64,000 nt of DNA, from contig NZ_VTOM01000019.1 of assembly GCF_009765365.1 (NCBI RefSeq), positions 1 through 64,000 on the forward strand, given 5' to 3'. The translations under genes and the position numbers were made by a program. The notes below the pieces were generated by a model, which saw only the letters and a list, made by a program, of their open reading frames with translations, was not told the origin of the DNA and ran no database searches. Below, one piece after another: positions 44,503 to 56,666 of this stretch. Positions within the stretch are counted from its first letter, which is position 1. Every line of letters begins with the position of its first letter. Source of the DNA: Antarcticirhabdus aurantiaca. Its GTDB lineage: Bacteria > Pseudomonadota > Alphaproteobacteria > Rhizobiales > Rhizobiaceae.

Positions 44503-46452
44503 ATGTTCACGACCGAGCCGACAGCGACCGGGCATGACGAGCCCGGCCACCGCGAGCGCGCGGCATACGGGGGATCGGACGGCAGCGGGCCGGCCGGCCT
44601 CATCGATCCCGCCCTTCTGGTTTCGGCGGTCTGGCGGGCTCGCTGGCTTATCGTCCTGTGCGGGCTTCTGGGGGCGGGGATCGCCGCTGCCTACGCCTAT
44701 TCGATGCCCAAGATCTACGCGTCGACGACGCAGATCCTGCTCGATCCGCGCGACATCAAGGTCATCCAGAACGAGATCACGCCGAACGGCCTGCCCTCGG
44801 AAGCGACGCTGGCGCTCGTCGAGAGCCAGCTCGCCGTGATCTATTCCAACGAGATCCTGTCGCGGGCGGTGGCGGCCGAGGGGCTCACCACCGATCCCGA
44901 ATATGTCGGCGGCTCGGCGCTCGGGATGGGCGCGATCATCGCCTCGATCAACCGCGCCGTCTTCGGCGAGGCCCAGACGGAGGCCCCCGATCCCCGCCGG
45001 CGCGAGCTGCGCGTGATCGAGGCGCTGCGCCGCAACCTGTCGGTGACCCGCGACCCGAACAGCTTCATCATCAACCTCACCGTCAAGAGCCAGGTGCCCG
45101 ACCGCGCCGCCCGGCTCTCGACGACGATCGCCCGCCTCTTCATCGACAATCTCGGCGTGGTCCAGGCCGACACGGCCCGGCGCGCCAGCGAGTCCCTGTC
45201 CTCGCGCCTGTCGGAGCTGCGCTCGCGCGTCGTCTCGGCCGAGCGGGCGGTGGAGACCTACAAGGCCGAGAACGCCCTGATCGGCGTCGGCGGCCGGCTC
45301 GTCGACGACGACTACATCATCCGCATGAACGACCAGCTCGCCCGCGCGCGGGCCGACATCACGGCGCTGCGGGTGCGGGCCGGCTCCATGCAGAATGCCA
45401 GCGTCGAGGACGTCGTCCAGGGGACGCTGCCCGAGGAGCTGACCTCGGAAGCGCTGACGCGCCTTCGCACCACCTATTCGCAGCTCGCCCAGGAATCGGC
45501 CGTCCTGCGCGCCCGCCTCGGCCCGCGCCACCCCCAGCGCATCGCCAGCGACGAGGCGCTCTCCTCCGCCCGCAGCGCGATCGAGGCGGAGCTGCGCCGC
45601 ATCGTGTCCGCGGCCCAGACCGAGCTCGCCCGCGCCGAGCTGACCGAGCAGCAGCTGTCCAGCCAGACCGACGAGCTGAAGGCCAAGCAGGTGACGACGA
45701 GCGGCTCCTTCGTGCGCCTGCGCGAGCTCGAGCGCGAGGTCGACGCCTCGCGCGCCGTCTACGAGGCCTACCTCCTGCGCGCCCGGGAAACCGGCGAACA
45801 GGAAAGCATCAACACGGCCAACGTGCGCATCGTGTCCGAGGCGGTGCCGGCGCTCGACCCGGTCAGCCTGTCGCGCAAGGTCGTCATCGCCGCCGGCGGC
45901 ATCGTCGGCGGGGTTCTGGCCGCGGCGCTCGCCGTCGTCGTCGCCATCGGCCGCATCATGTTCGCCCCGCCGGCGTCCTCCGGCCCGCGCAGCCCCTTTG
46001 CGGCCGACGGGCGCGACGCCGCCCCGCCGGAGCACCACCCCCGCCACGCGGACGCGCCGGCCCGCCGCGATCTCGGCTTCGCCGCGCCCGGCATGGCCGC
46101 CTCCAGCGCCGCCTTCTTCCAGGAGGTCGAGCGGGCCGAGAACCGGCCGGCCGCCGCTTTCGCCTCCGTGCCCGTCTCCGATGCCGCGCAGCCGGACGAG
46201 GACGACCGCGCCCCGGTCGCCGAGCCCGCCGCCGAGGCTCGGGCGGAGACGGAAGCGACCGGTCCCGTCGGCGAGGCCCCCGCGCCCGCGCCCGCGCCTC
46301 AGCCGGCTGCCGCGGCCCGGCGCGAGGCCGAGGCACAGCCGGGCGAGGCGGCGTCGCTGGCGCCGGAGTTCGCCGAAATCCGCTCCGAGATCGAGGCGGT
46401 CCGCCATCAGCTGTCCCTGCTTCGCGCTCGGCGTGCGCGCGGCAGGACCTGA
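44503..46452 (+). CDS. Wzz/GumC-type polysaccharide chain-length protein without kinase domain
   Basis: A 649-residue inner-membrane protein. The Wzz domain begins with helix WLIVLCGLLGAGIAAAYAYS (about 47–66), followed by a periplasmic region with long coiled coils (about 215–440) including the GNVR-like segment before the second helix (about 463–487, IAAGGIVGGVLAAALAVVVA). A cytoplasmic tail of about 160 Pro/Ala/Glu-rich residues replaces the tyrosine-kinase domain of ExoP. No separate BY-kinase gene is nearby. It sets chain length and links to export. Confidence 0.9.
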   Translation: MFTTEPTATGHDEPGHRERAAYGGSDGSGPAGLIDPALLVSAVWRARWLIVLCGLLGAGIAAAYAYSMPKIYASTTQILLDPRDIKVIQNEITPNGLPSEATLALVESQLAVIYSNEILSRAVAAEGLTTDPEYVGGSALGMGAIIASINRAVFGEAQTEAPDPRRRELRVIEALRRNLSVTRDPNSFIINLTVKSQVPDRAARLSTTIARLFIDNLGVVQADTARRASESLSSRLSELRSRVVSAERAVETYKAENALIGVGGRLVDDDYIIRMNDQLARARADITALRVRAGSMQNASVEDVVQGTLPEELTSEALTRLRTTYSQLAQESAVLRARLGPRHPQRIASDEALSSARSAIEAELRRIVSAAQTELARAELTEQQLSSQTDELKAKQVTTSGSFVRLRELEREVDASRAVYEAYLLRARETGEQESINTANVRIVSEAVPALDPVSLSRKVVIAAGGIVGGVLAAALAVVVAIGRIMFAPPASSGPRSPFAADGRDAAPPEHHPRHADAPARRDLGFAAPGMAASSAAFFQEVERAENRPAAAFASVPVSDAAQPDEDDRAPVAEPAAEARAETEATGPVGEAPAPAPAPQPAAAARREAEAQPGEAASLAPEFAEIRSEIEAVRHQLSLLRARRARGRT

Positions 46453-46662
46453 CCCGGCCGGTCCGAACGCCCCTCGCGCGGGGGAGAGGTTGCGGCGCTA
46501 TTCCCCAAATCCTTCGGGGGGCGCGGCTTGCGAATCCACTTCTGCGCGTTAGCATCTTCCCAACGAACAGTCGCTCCCGGCGGGGAGGAGGCGAGGCCGG
46601 CCGCGAGCCGTCCCCGCCTTCGCGTCGAGGTGGCGGCGGAGCATGTCTGGGAGGATGCATCC

Positions 46663-47925
46663 ATGCTGACGAGGAAGTTGATCGCGGCGCTCGGTATGAC
46701 CGTGTTCGCCGTGCCCGGGGCGATCGCCGCGGAGATCTCGATCGTGTCGGGCTCCGTCGGACCGGACATCGCGGAGCTGCGGGCCCAGCTCGACGAGTTC
46801 GAGAAGCAGAGCCAGCACAAGGTCACCATCGTCGAGATGCCGGCCTCGACCACCGACCAGTTCGGCCAGTACCGCCTCTGGCTCTCGGCGCAGAACGCCG
46901 ACATCGACGTCTACCGCACCGACGTCATCTGGGCCGGTCAGCTCGCCCAGCACTTCGTCGACCTGACCGAGCCGATGAAGGACGTCGTCGGCGACCATCT
47001 CCCTTCCGTGATCGCCTCGCAGACGGTGAACGGCAAGCTCGTCGCCTTTCCGATGTTCACCGACGCGCCGGCCCTCTACTACCGCACCGACCTCCTGGAG
47101 AAGTACGGCAAGGAGCCCCCGAAGACCTGGGAGGAGCTGACCGCCACCGCCAAGGAGATCCAGGACGCGGAGCGCGCGGCCGGCAATACGGGCATGAACG
47201 GCTTCGTCTTCCAGGGCGCGCCCTATGAGGGCCTGACCTGCGACGCGCTGGAATGGGTCGCGAGCTCGGGCGGCGGCCAGATCGTCTCGCCGGAAGGCGA
47301 CATCACCATCAACAACCCGCAGGCCGTCGCGGCGCTCGAAATGGCCAAGGGCTGGGTCGGCACCATCGCTCCGGCCGGCGTCCTCGCCTACCAGGAAGAG
47401 GAATCGCGCGGCGTCTGGCAGACCGGCAACGCGGTCTTCATGCGCAACTGGCCCTACGCCTATGCCCTCGGCAACGGGGCGGACTCGCCGATCAAGGGCA
47501 AGTTCGAGGCGGTTCCGCTGCCGGCCGGCTCCGGCGGCAGCTCGGCCGCGTGCCTCGGCGGTTGGAACCTCGCGGTCTCCGAATATTCGCAGGAGAAGGA
47601 GGCCGCGATCGAGCTCGTGCGCTTCCTCGCCGCCCCCGAGCAGCAGAAGGCCCGCGCCCTCGGCAATGCCCGCCTGCCGACCATCCCCGCCCTCTACGAG
47701 GACGCCGAGATCAAGGAAAAGGCGCCGCTCGTCGCCGCGTGGGGGCAGGTCGTCGCCGCCGCCGTGCCGCGGCCCTCGGCCGCGACGCAAGGCCAGTACA
47801 ACGAGGTGTCCCAGAACTTCTGGACGGCCGTCAACGAGACGCTCGCCGGCCGCGGCGACGCCGCCTCGAACCTCCAGCGCCTCGAGTCCCAGCTGCGCCG
47901 TCTGAAGCGCAACGCCTGGAAGTAA
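46663..47925 (+). CDS. ABC transporter substrate-binding protein, alpha-glucoside/trehalose type (ThuE-like)
   Basis: A 420-residue periplasmic binding protein with Sec signal ([20 protein letters not shown]). The mature start [20 protein letters not shown] and the segments [20 protein letters not shown] and [18 protein letters not shown] resemble ThuE, the trehalose/maltose-binding protein of Sinorhizobium. The ATG at 46663 has GGGAGGA upstream. It begins an operon with two permeases and an ATPase. The downstream Entner–Doudoroff genes support a glucose-containing disaccharide as ligand. Confidence 0.85.
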   Translation: MLTRKLIAALGMTVFAVPGAIAAEISIVSGSVGPDIAELRAQLDEFEKQSQHKVTIVEMPASTTDQFGQYRLWLSAQNADIDVYRTDVIWAGQLAQHFVDLTEPMKDVVGDHLPSVIASQTVNGKLVAFPMFTDAPALYYRTDLLEKYGKEPPKTWEELTATAKEIQDAERAAGNTGMNGFVFQGAPYEGLTCDALEWVASSGGGQIVSPEGDITINNPQAVAALEMAKGWVGTIAPAGVLAYQEEESRGVWQTGNAVFMRNWPYAYALGNGADSPIKGKFEAVPLPAGSGGSSAACLGGWNLAVSEYSQEKEAAIELVRFLAAPEQQKARALGNARLPTIPALYEDAEIKEKAPLVAAWGQVVAAAVPRPSAATQGQYNEVSQNFWTAVNETLAGRGDAASNLQRLESQLRRLKRNAWK

Positions 47926-47936
47926 GCCGCGGCGGC

Positions 47937-48006
47937 GTCGGCCCGGCCGTTCGGTCAGGCCGCGCCTGCGGGGCCGACCCGCGTCCCGAGATCGGGCCGG
48001 GTCGGC
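47937..48006 (+). promoter_or_regulatory. Overlapping alternative hairpins between binding-protein and permease genes
   Basis: GTCGGCCC (47937–47944) can pair with GGGCCGAC (47971–47978); alternatively GCCGACCCG (47973–47981) can pair with CGGGTCGGC (47998–48006), enclosing CCCGA/TCGGG. The two pairings use the same bases, so only one can form at a time. At minimum this is a stable intra-operon structure that would favour binding-protein mRNA over permease mRNA. Confidence 0.5.
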
Positions 48007-48074
48007 ATCCGCGCCTGAGCGCATGAGCGCGGGCCGCGCGCTTTGTCCGCGGCATGCCGGCAGGGAGGACGGGC

Positions 48075-49073
48075 ATGGCAAACGTGTCGCTGGGCGTGCC
48101 GCCCACCGAGAAGGCGATCGAGACGGAAGAGCTCGGACCGGTCCGCCGCTCGACGCTGTCGCGCCAGCGGCTGCGCGCGGCCTGGCTCTTTCTCCTGCCG
48201 ATGATCGTGGTGCTGGCCCTCGTCGCGGGCTGGCCGCTCCTCAGGACGATCTGGCTGTCCTTCACCGACGCCACCCTCGACACGATCGGCACCGCCGAGT
48301 TCGTGGGCTTCCGGAACTACTGGGAATACGTCGACTACGGCGACGGCACGGGCGAGTATTTCGGCCTCCTCCACGACCCCGCCTGGTGGGGCTCGGTCTG
48401 GAACACGGTCTACTACGCCTCGATCTCGGTCGTTCTGGAAACGATCCTCGGCCTCGTCTTCGCCCTCGTCCTCAACGCCGAGTTCAAGGGCCGCGCCCTG
48501 GTTCGCGCCGCCGTCCTCATCCCTTGGGCGATCCCGACGGTCGTCTCGGCCAAGATGTGGGCCTGGATGCTGAACGACCAGTTCGGCATCATCAACGACA
48601 TGCTGATGACGCTGGGGATCATCTCCTCGCCCGTCGCCTGGACCGCCAATCCCGACACGGCGATGTGGGCGGTCATCATGGTCGACGTCTGGAAGACGAC
48701 GCCCTTCATGACGCTCCTCATCCTCGCCGGCCTCCAGATGGTGCCGGGCGACGTCTACGAGGCGGCCAAGATCGACGGCATCTCGCCGGTGAAGGTCTTC
48801 TTCAAGGTGACGCTGCCGCTGATCCGCCCGGCGATCCTCGTCGCGGTGATCTTCCGGGCGCTGGACGCGCTGCGCGTCTTCGACCTCATCTACGTCCTGA
48901 CGCCGAACAACTCGCAGACCAAGACCATGTCGGTCTACGCGCAGGAGAACCTCTTCCAGTTCAACCAGTTCGCGCAGGGCTCGGCGGCCTCGACCTTCCT
49001 GTTCCTGATCATCGCCTTCATCACGCTCTTCTACATCAAGGTCGCGCGGCTCGAATTCGGGGGAGGCAAGTGA
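48075..49073 (+). CDS. Alpha-glucoside-type ABC transporter permease (first)
   Basis: A 332-residue permease with six predicted helices (first: [20 protein letters not shown]). The EAA loop reads [20 protein letters not shown]. The ATG at 48075 is chosen because CAGGGAGGAC precedes it at good spacing; an in-frame ATG at 48054 lacks one. It forms the channel with the next gene, which begins one base before this stop ends (TGATG). Confidence 0.93.
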   Translation: MANVSLGVPPTEKAIETEELGPVRRSTLSRQRLRAAWLFLLPMIVVLALVAGWPLLRTIWLSFTDATLDTIGTAEFVGFRNYWEYVDYGDGTGEYFGLLHDPAWWGSVWNTVYYASISVVLETILGLVFALVLNAEFKGRALVRAAVLIPWAIPTVVSAKMWAWMLNDQFGIINDMLMTLGIISSPVAWTANPDTAMWAVIMVDVWKTTPFMTLLILAGLQMVPGDVYEAAKIDGISPVKVFFKVTLPLIRPAILVAVIFRALDALRVFDLIYVLTPNNSQTKTMSVYAQENLFQFNQFAQGSAASTFLFLIIAFITLFYIKVARLEFGGGK

Positions 49074-49900
49074 TGCCGGCCATCCTGCGCCAGACGGGGT
49101 TCTACCTCCTCGTCGCCTTCATCGTCCTGTTCTCGGTATTTCCCTTCTATTACGCGATGCTGACCAGCCTGAAGTCGGGAACGGGCCTGTTCCAGGTGAA
49201 CTACCTGCCCCGCGAGATCGCCTGGGGGAACTACGCCGCGATCCTCTCCGACGCGACCTTCCTGCGGAACCTCGCCAACTCCGTCTTCGTGGCGAGCGTG
49301 GTGGTCGTCATCTCGCTCTTCCTCGCGGTCACCGCGGCCTACGCGCTGTCGCGCATCGCCTTCCGCGGCCGAACGCTCCTGCTCCTCACCGTGCTGGCCG
49401 TCTCGATGTTCCCGCAGATCGCGGTGCTCGCCGGACTCTTCGAGGTGATCCGGGGGCTCGGGCTCTACAACACGCTCTATTCGCTGATCTTCGCCTACAT
49501 GATCTTCACCCTGCCCTTCACGGTCTGGGTGCTGACGACCTTCATGCGCGACCTGCCGATCGAGATCGAGGAAGCCGCGATCGTCGACGGGGCCTCGCCC
49601 TTCACCATCGTCACCAAGGTCTTCCTGCCGCTGATGTGGCCGGCGCTGGTGACGACCGGGCTCCTCGCCTTCATCGCCGCCTGGAACGAGTTCCTCTTCG
49701 CGCTGACCTTCGTGTCCAACAACGACACGCGCACGGTTCCCGTCGCCATCGCGCTCCTGTCGGGCGCCTCGGCGCAGGAAATCCCCTGGGGCATCATCAT
49801 GGCGGCGTCGGTGGTGGTCACCGTGCCGCTGATCGTCCTCGTCCTGATCTTCCAGCGCAAGATCATCTCGGGCCTCACCGCCGGCGGCGTGAAGGGCTGA
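49073..49900 (+). CDS. Alpha-glucoside-type ABC transporter permease (second)
   Basis: A 275-residue MalG-like permease with six helices. It starts [20 protein letters not shown]; the EAA loop is [20 protein letters not shown], and the ending [13 protein letters not shown] is typical. The TGATG junction with the first permease shows translational coupling, with GGGGGAGG ahead of it. A 270-bp gap holding a gene remnant follows before the ATPase gene. Confidence 0.93.
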   Translation: MPAILRQTGFYLLVAFIVLFSVFPFYYAMLTSLKSGTGLFQVNYLPREIAWGNYAAILSDATFLRNLANSVFVASVVVVISLFLAVTAAYALSRIAFRGRTLLLLTVLAVSMFPQIAVLAGLFEVIRGLGLYNTLYSLIFAYMIFTLPFTVWVLTTFMRDLPIEIEEAAIVDGASPFTIVTKVFLPLMWPALVTTGLLAFIAAWNEFLFALTFVSNNDTRTVPVAIALLSGASAQEIPWGIIMAASVVVTVPLIVLVLIFQRKIISGLTAGGVKG

Positions 49901-49947
49901 GGCCCGTCGCGCGCTTCTTTCATCCGACCGGACCCACCGCCGCATGA

Positions 49948-50145
49948 CGCACGACGCGACCGCGAACTCCGCCGCCCTCGACGAGGCGGCCTCGGCCGGC
50001 AGCGCCCCGGCGGCGCCTCGACGCCGCGCATCTCGGGCGCGTCGCGGCACTGCCCGCCTCGCCGCTGGCGGGCACGGTCGAGGACGGCGGGCGGCGGGTC
50101 GCGCTGTCCGGGCATGGCAGCTTCATCGGAACGATCGAGACTTGA
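49948..50145 (+). pseudogene. Possible C-terminal remnant of a lost operon gene
   Basis: Between the second permease and the ATPase, one frame ends with a protein-like stretch ([18 protein letters not shown], then [19 protein letters not shown]) and a stop at 50145. It has no start codon or ribosome site. A short frame starting at ATG 49944 runs into Arg-rich nonsense at about 50,015, and a one-base shift there would join its N-terminal half to this tail. In related agl operons an alpha-glucosidase gene sits at this place, but I cannot match this tail to it. Read as a decayed gene end; low certainty. Confidence 0.35.
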
Positions 50146-50170
50146 GCGAGAAAAAGGAGCGGGAGGCCCC

Positions 50171-51286
50171 ATGGCGAACCTGAAGCTGACGAAGATCCGC
50201 AAGTCCTACGGCGCCGTGAACGTGCTGCACGGCATCGACCTCGATATCCGCTCGGGCGAGTTCGTCGTCTTCGTCGGCCCCTCGGGATGCGGGAAGTCGA
50301 CGCTGCTGCGCGTCATCGCGGGGCTCGAGGACATCACCGCCGGCACGCTCGAGATCGACGGGCGCGTCGTCAACGACGCGACGCCCAAGGAGCGGGGCAT
50401 CGCCATGGTGTTCCAGTCCTACGCGCTCTATCCGCACATGACGGTCTACGACAACATGGCCTTCGGCCTGAAGCTGGAGAAGAACAACTCCAAGGCCGAG
50501 ATCGACAAGCGCGTGCGCGAGGCGGCGAAGATCCTCCAGATCGAGCCCTATCTCGACCGCCTGCCCAAAGCCCTCTCCGGCGGCCAGCGCCAGCGCGTCG
50601 CCATCGGCCGCGCGATCACCCGCGACCCCAAGGTGTTTCTGTTCGACGAGCCGCTGTCGAACCTCGACGCGGCGCTGCGCGTCCAGACCCGCATCGAGAT
50701 CGCGCGCCTCCACGAGAAGATGCACGGCACGACGATGATCTACGTCACCCACGACCAGGTCGAGGCGATGACGCTGGCGGACCGGATCGTCGTCCTCAAC
50801 AAGGGCAATGTCGAGCAGGTCGGCTCGCCGATGGATCTCTACAACCGCCCCGACAACCTCTTCGTCGCCCGCTTCCTCGGCTCGCCCTCGATGAACATCC
50901 TGCCGGCGAGACTGGACGCGGCGCCGGAGGGCGTCGCCGTCACGCCGGAGGGCGGCGCGCGCCTGAGCCTCGCTCTGCCCTATCGGGGCGCTGCCGGCGG
51001 CAACGGCTATCTCGGCGTTCGGCCGGAGGATCTCGTGCCCGTCCAGCCCGGCCAGCCGGAGCTCTTCCGGGGTCAGGTGACGCTGACCGAGTCGCTCGGC
51101 GAGGTGACCCTCGTCTACCTCGACACCGGCCGCGGCGCCGAGCCGGTGGTCGCCAAGCTCCCCGGCGAGGTGCGCCTGGAGCGCGGCTCGACCATGGGCC
51201 TCGCCGCACGGCCGGAGGCGCTGCACGTCTTCGACGCGGACGGGCGGGCGGTGCGCGGCGCGCGGGCCGAGGCGGTCGCGGCCTGA
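50171..51286 (+). CDS. Sugar ABC transporter ATP-binding protein (UgpC/ThuK type)
   Basis: A 371-residue ATPase. Walker [13 protein letters not shown], signature [15 protein letters not shown], Walker [15 protein letters not shown] and H-loop [11 protein letters not shown] are complete, and the C-terminal TOBE region includes [24 protein letters not shown] precedes the ATG. It is the second ATPase of this type in the window and should serve the adjacent ThuE-like importer. Confidence 0.94.
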   Translation: MANLKLTKIRKSYGAVNVLHGIDLDIRSGEFVVFVGPSGCGKSTLLRVIAGLEDITAGTLEIDGRVVNDATPKERGIAMVFQSYALYPHMTVYDNMAFGLKLEKNNSKAEIDKRVREAAKILQIEPYLDRLPKALSGGQRQRVAIGRAITRDPKVFLFDEPLSNLDAALRVQTRIEIARLHEKMHGTTMIYVTHDQVEAMTLADRIVVLNKGNVEQVGSPMDLYNRPDNLFVARFLGSPSMNILPARLDAAPEGVAVTPEGGARLSLALPYRGAAGGNGYLGVRPEDLVPVQPGQPELFRGQVTLTESLGEVTLVYLDTGRGAEPVVAKLPGEVRLERGSTMGLAARPEALHVFDADGRAVRGARAEAVAA

Positions 51287-51349
51287 GGAACCGCCGCGCG
51301 TCTCCTCCGGTTTGGCTCAGGCGAAGCGAAACGGGCTGAAGGAGACGAC

Positions 51350-52345
51350 ATGGCAGGCGTGGTGATCACGGGCGGAACGGCGGGCGTTGGGCGGGCTCTC
51401 GCCCGGCTCTACGCGTCGGACGGCTGGAACGTCGCGGTGATCGCCCGCGGCGAGGCGCGGCTGGAGGCGACCGCCAAGGAGATCCGCTCGCTCGGCGTCA
51501 GGGCGCTGGCCATTCCTGCCGACGTCGCGGATGCCGTGGCGATGCGCGAGGCGGCGGCCCGCGCGAGCCAGGAGTTCGGCGGGCTCGATCTCTGGATCAA
51601 CAACGCGATGACCACGGTCTATTCGCCCTTCGCCGAGATGACCGACGAGGAGTTCCGCCGCGTCACCGACGTCGTCTACATGGGCTCGGTCAACGGCGCG
51701 CGCGCGGCCCTGTCCGAGATGCGGCCCGCCCGCCACGGCCGCATCGTCTTCGTCGGCTCGGCGCTCGCTTATCGCTCGATCCCGCTGCAGTCGGCCTATT
51801 GCGCGGCCAAGCACGCGGTGCGCGGCTTCGTGTCGGCGCTGCGCACCGAGCTGATCCACGACGACGTGCCGGTCGGCCTTTCGATGGTGCAGCTTCCCAC
51901 CGTCAACACGCCGCAATTCTCCTGGTGCCGCAACAAGATGCCGCGCATCCCCGACGCGCCGCCGCCGGTCTATTCGCCCGAGGCCGTCGCCCGCGGCATC
52001 CGGGATGCGGCGGCCCGCGGCGACGAGGAGGCCTTTGTCGGCCGCTCGACGGTGAAGCTGATCGCGGGCGAGCACGTCGCGCCCCACCTCCTCGACCGGA
52101 TCGTGGCCGGCGCCGCCTGGGACGGGCAGCAGGGGGAGCAGCGCCAGGACGAGGCGTCGCGCGACGGCAATCTCTTCGAGCCCGCGCCGGGCGATCCCGG
52201 CTCGCAGGGACGCTTCACCGCGATCCAGACGGAAAGCGCGGCCACCGTGTCGTCGGGTCAGGCGCGGGCGGGCGCGGCCCTTCTCGCCGGCGGCGGCGCT
52301 GCGCTGGCGCTCCTGGCGGCGCGGCGGCTGTTGCGGCGGTGGTGA
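51350..52345 (+). CDS. Short-chain dehydrogenase/reductase with C-terminal membrane anchor
   Basis: A 331-residue SDR. The coenzyme motif [20 protein letters not shown] is N-terminal, LWINNAM replaces the usual NNAG, and the catalytic pair is YCAAK with a Ser in VGSALAYRS. The family core ends near residue 250; an extension follows and ends with a hydrophobic segment ([20 protein letters not shown]) that could anchor it in the membrane. It follows the ABC ATPase by 63 bp; its substrate is unknown and a link to sugar oxidation is only a guess. Confidence 0.85.
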   Translation: MAGVVITGGTAGVGRALARLYASDGWNVAVIARGEARLEATAKEIRSLGVRALAIPADVADAVAMREAAARASQEFGGLDLWINNAMTTVYSPFAEMTDEEFRRVTDVVYMGSVNGARAALSEMRPARHGRIVFVGSALAYRSIPLQSAYCAAKHAVRGFVSALRTELIHDDVPVGLSMVQLPTVNTPQFSWCRNKMPRIPDAPPPVYSPEAVARGIRDAAARGDEEAFVGRSTVKLIAGEHVAPHLLDRIVAGAAWDGQQGEQRQDEASRDGNLFEPAPGDPGSQGRFTAIQTESAATVSSGQARAGAALLAGGGAALALLAARRLLRRW

Positions 52346-52411
52346 GAGGCTTTCAGCGAAGAGCGAGTTCAGCGCCGGACGAGGCGCTTCCCCTCGCCCG
52401 CCTGCCGGCAC

Positions 52412-52433
52412 CTTCTCCCGCGGGCGGGAGAAG
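52412..52433. terminator. Bidirectional hairpin between convergent SDR and edd genes
   Basis: CTTCTCCC (52412–52419) and GGGAGAAG (52426–52433) pair around GCGGGC. It lies between two convergent gene ends. The sequence resembles the short C-rich/G-rich inverted repeats scattered between alphaproteobacterial genes, so it may belong to a repeat family. There is no T-run. Confidence 0.5.
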
Positions 52434-52465
52434 GGAGCAGCGTCGCCGCCGCGCTTAAGACGACG

Positions 52466-54289
<1,824 letters not shown>

Positions 54290-54324
54290 GGCAAGGATTG
54301 CCCTTCGAAACGGGGAGGCGGGGC

Positions 54325-55029
54325 TCAGGGAGCCCAGAAGACGGACACGGGATCGGGGCGGCTCGCGCGCAGAACCGCGCGCACGGGAAGCTCGCGCACC
54401 GGGCCGTCCTCCAGCGCGCGGTTGAGGACGGCGAGCTTCTCCTCGCCCTCGATGTGGAGGGCGAGGAAGCGGCTCAGGGCGAGCGGGCGCAGCGTCAGGG
54501 TGATGCGCGGCTCGCCGGCGCTCGGCGCGGTGATGCCGGAGACGAGGTCGCGGCGATCCGCGTCGGTCACCGCGTCGAGCTCGGCGGCGTCGGGAAAGAA
54601 GGACGCGGTGTGGCCGTCCGCGCCCATGCCGAGGATCACGGCGTCGAAGCAGGGGCTCTCGGTCTCGAAGGCCGCCGACAGCTCGTCCAGCGCGTCCTGC
54701 GGCCGGGCGGCGCCGGTGAACAGCGGTTCGAAATGCGCCGCGGCGGCCGGGCCGACGAGGAGCCGCTCCTTGACGAGGCGGGCGTTGGAGCGGGGATGAT
54801 CGTCCGGCACCCAGCGCTCGTCGACGAGGGTGACGCAGACGTCGCGCCAGTCGATCGCGGTCTTGGCGAGATGGTCGAAGAACAGGGCCGGCGTCGAGCC
54901 GCCGGAGACCGCGAGGCGCGCCCGGCCGCGCGTCGCGATGCCGCCGGCCAGCACCGCGGCGACGCCGGCGGCGAGCGCCTCGGCGAGCGTCTGCCGGTCG
55001 GGATAGCGGTGGATGGCGGGGTCTCGCAT
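54325..55029 (-). CDS. pgl: 6-phosphogluconolactonase
   Basis: A 234-residue enzyme of the NagB/Pgl family hydrolysing 6-phosphogluconolactone. Family blocks are [40 protein letters not shown] and [20 protein letters not shown] 55029 is preferred, with AAAGGACGAG upstream; an ATG at 55050 overlaps the zwf stop (ATGA) and would add seven residues. It lies between zwf and edd. Confidence 0.95.
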   Translation of the reverse strand: MRDPAIHRYPDRQTLAEALAAGVAAVLAGGIATRGRARLAVSGGSTPALFFDHLAKTAIDWRDVCVTLVDERWVPDDHPRSNARLVKERLLVGPAAAAHFEPLFTGAARPQDALDELSAAFETESPCFDAVILGMGADGHTASFFPDAAELDAVTDADRRDLVSGITAPSAGEPRITLTLRPLALSRFLALHIEGEEKLAVLNRALEDGPVRELPVRAVLRASRPDPVSVFWAP

Positions 55030-55046
55030 CGCGTCTCGTCCTTTGA

Positions 55047-56525
55047 TCATTCCGGTTCGTGCCAGGTGCGGCCGTCGCGCTCGATGAGGGCGATGGCGGC
55101 GGAGGGCCCCCAGGTGCCGGCCGTGTAGCCCTGCGGCTTGGTGCCCTTCTGGGCCCAGCCGGTCAGGATCGGATCGACCCATTCCCAGGCGGCCTCCACC
55201 TCGTCGCGGCGCATGAACAGCGTCTGGTTGCCCCGGATCACGTCGAGAAGAAGCCGTTCATAGGCGTCCGGGTTGCGCGTGCGGAAGCTCTCCGCGAAGG
55301 TCATGTCGAGCGGCACGTGGCGCAGCCGCATGCCGCCGGGGCCGGGATCCTTGATCATCAGCCACTGCTTGACGCCCTCGTCCGGCTGGAGGCGCATGAC
55401 GAGCTGGTTCTGCATCACCGAGCCGACGGTGGAATCGAAGATCGAGTGCGGGATCGAGCGGAAGGTGACGACGATCTCGCTCATGCGCCCGGCCATGCGC
55501 TTGCCGGTCCTGAGATAGAAGGGCACGCCCGCCCAGCGCCAGTTGCCGATCTCGGCCTTGATGGCGACGAAGGTCTCGATGTCGGAGGACGGGCCGCCGA
55601 GGTCGTCGAGGTAGGAGCGCACGGCCTCGCCGCTCGAGGCGCCCGCCTTGTACTGGCCGCGCACGGTGCGGGTCTCGACGTTGGAGGCGTCGATGGGCTT
55701 CAGGGCCCGCAGGACCTTCAGCTTCTCGTCGCGCAGCGCGTCGGCGTCGAGGGCCGCCGGCGGCTCGAGAGCGACGAGGCACATCAGTTGGACGAGGTGG
55801 TTCTGCACCATGTCGCGCAGCGCGCCGGCCTTGTCGTAGTAGCCGGCCCGGCCCTCCAGTCCGACGCTCTCGGCCACCGTGATCTGCACGTGGTCGATGT
55901 GGGACGCATTCCACACCGGCTCGTAGAGCGCGTTGGCGAAGCGCAGAGCCATGAGGTTCTGCACCGTTTCCTTGCCGAGGTAATGATCGATGCGGAAGAT
56001 CTGCTCTTCGTCGAAGTAGCGCCCGATCGTCTCGTTCAGCAGCCTCGCCGATGCGAGGTCGCGCCCGATCGGCTTCTCGACGACGATGCGGGTGCGGGTC
56101 GTGGCCAACCCCTTGTCGTGGATGCGGCTGGCCAGATCCCCGAAGAGATTCGGCGCCACCGCCATGTAGAAGGCGCGGATGCGGTTCCCGTCGCGCTCGT
56201 CGAGGATGGCCTTCAGCTCGTCCCAGCCGCCGTCGCCCTTGGCGTCGATCCGGCGCCAGAAGAGGCGGTTCAGGAAGCGCTCCAGCGAGACGGGATTCAT
56301 GTCCTCGGCCCGCACGTGCTTCTCGAGCGCGCGCTGCGCGAAGGCCCGGTAGGCGTCGTCGGACTGGTCGGCGCGCGATACGCCGATGATGCGCGCGTCC
56401 TCGGGGAGCTGGCCGTCGTGGTCGCGGTGGTAGAGCGCGGGCAGGAGCTTTCGCTCGGCCAAGTCGCCGTTGCCGCCGAAGACGACGTAGTCGAAGGGCT
56501 CGACGGGGATGATCTGGCTCGACAT
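55047..56525 (-). CDS. zwf: Glucose-6-phosphate 1-dehydrogenase
   Basis: A 492-residue dehydrogenase making 6-phosphogluconolactone and NADPH. The coenzyme motif is [17 protein letters not shown] (G-G-N-G variant of GASGDLA), the active site [13 protein letters not shown], and the lactone-binding block [13 protein letters not shown]. First gene of zwf–pgl–edd. The upstream 18-bp palindrome is the likely control site. Glucose-6-phosphate from an imported alpha-glucoside would enter here. Confidence 0.97.
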   Translation of the reverse strand: MSSQIIPVEPFDYVVFGGNGDLAERKLLPALYHRDHDGQLPEDARIIGVSRADQSDDAYRAFAQRALEKHVRAEDMNPVSLERFLNRLFWRRIDAKGDGGWDELKAILDERDGNRIRAFYMAVAPNLFGDLASRIHDKGLATTRTRIVVEKPIGRDLASARLLNETIGRYFDEEQIFRIDHYLGKETVQNLMALRFANALYEPVWNASHIDHVQITVAESVGLEGRAGYYDKAGALRDMVQNHLVQLMCLVALEPPAALDADALRDEKLKVLRALKPIDASNVETRTVRGQYKAGASSGEAVRSYLDDLGGPSSDIETFVAIKAEIGNWRWAGVPFYLRTGKRMAGRMSEIVVTFRSIPHSIFDSTVGSVMQNQLVMRLQPDEGVKQWLMIKDPGPGGMRLRHVPLDMTFAESFRTRNPDAYERLLLDVIRGNQTLFMRRDEVEAAWEWVDPILTGWAQKGTKPQGYTAGTWGPSAAIALIERDGRTWHEPE

Positions 56526-56585
56526 CGGTCCTCGATTTCATCCGTGGTGTCGGGGCCGTTCCGCAACGTTCGCGGGAGGCCGCCG

Positions 56586-56603
56586 AATTCAATCGATTGA
56601 ATT
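56586..56603. promoter_or_regulatory. Perfect 18-bp palindrome upstream of zwf
   Basis: AATTCAATCGATTGAATT is fully self-complementary and lies 60 bp before the zwf start. A central CG with A/T-rich arms is the usual shape of LacI-family operators, so a sugar-responsive repressor is a reasonable guess. It is the only strongly palindromic element in the 141-bp gap. Confidence 0.7.
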
Positions 56604-56666
56604 ACTCCATCGCCTGGAAAAATTCCAGATCCATTGCCGACAAAACGTCTGGTTGCCGGTCCGGTT

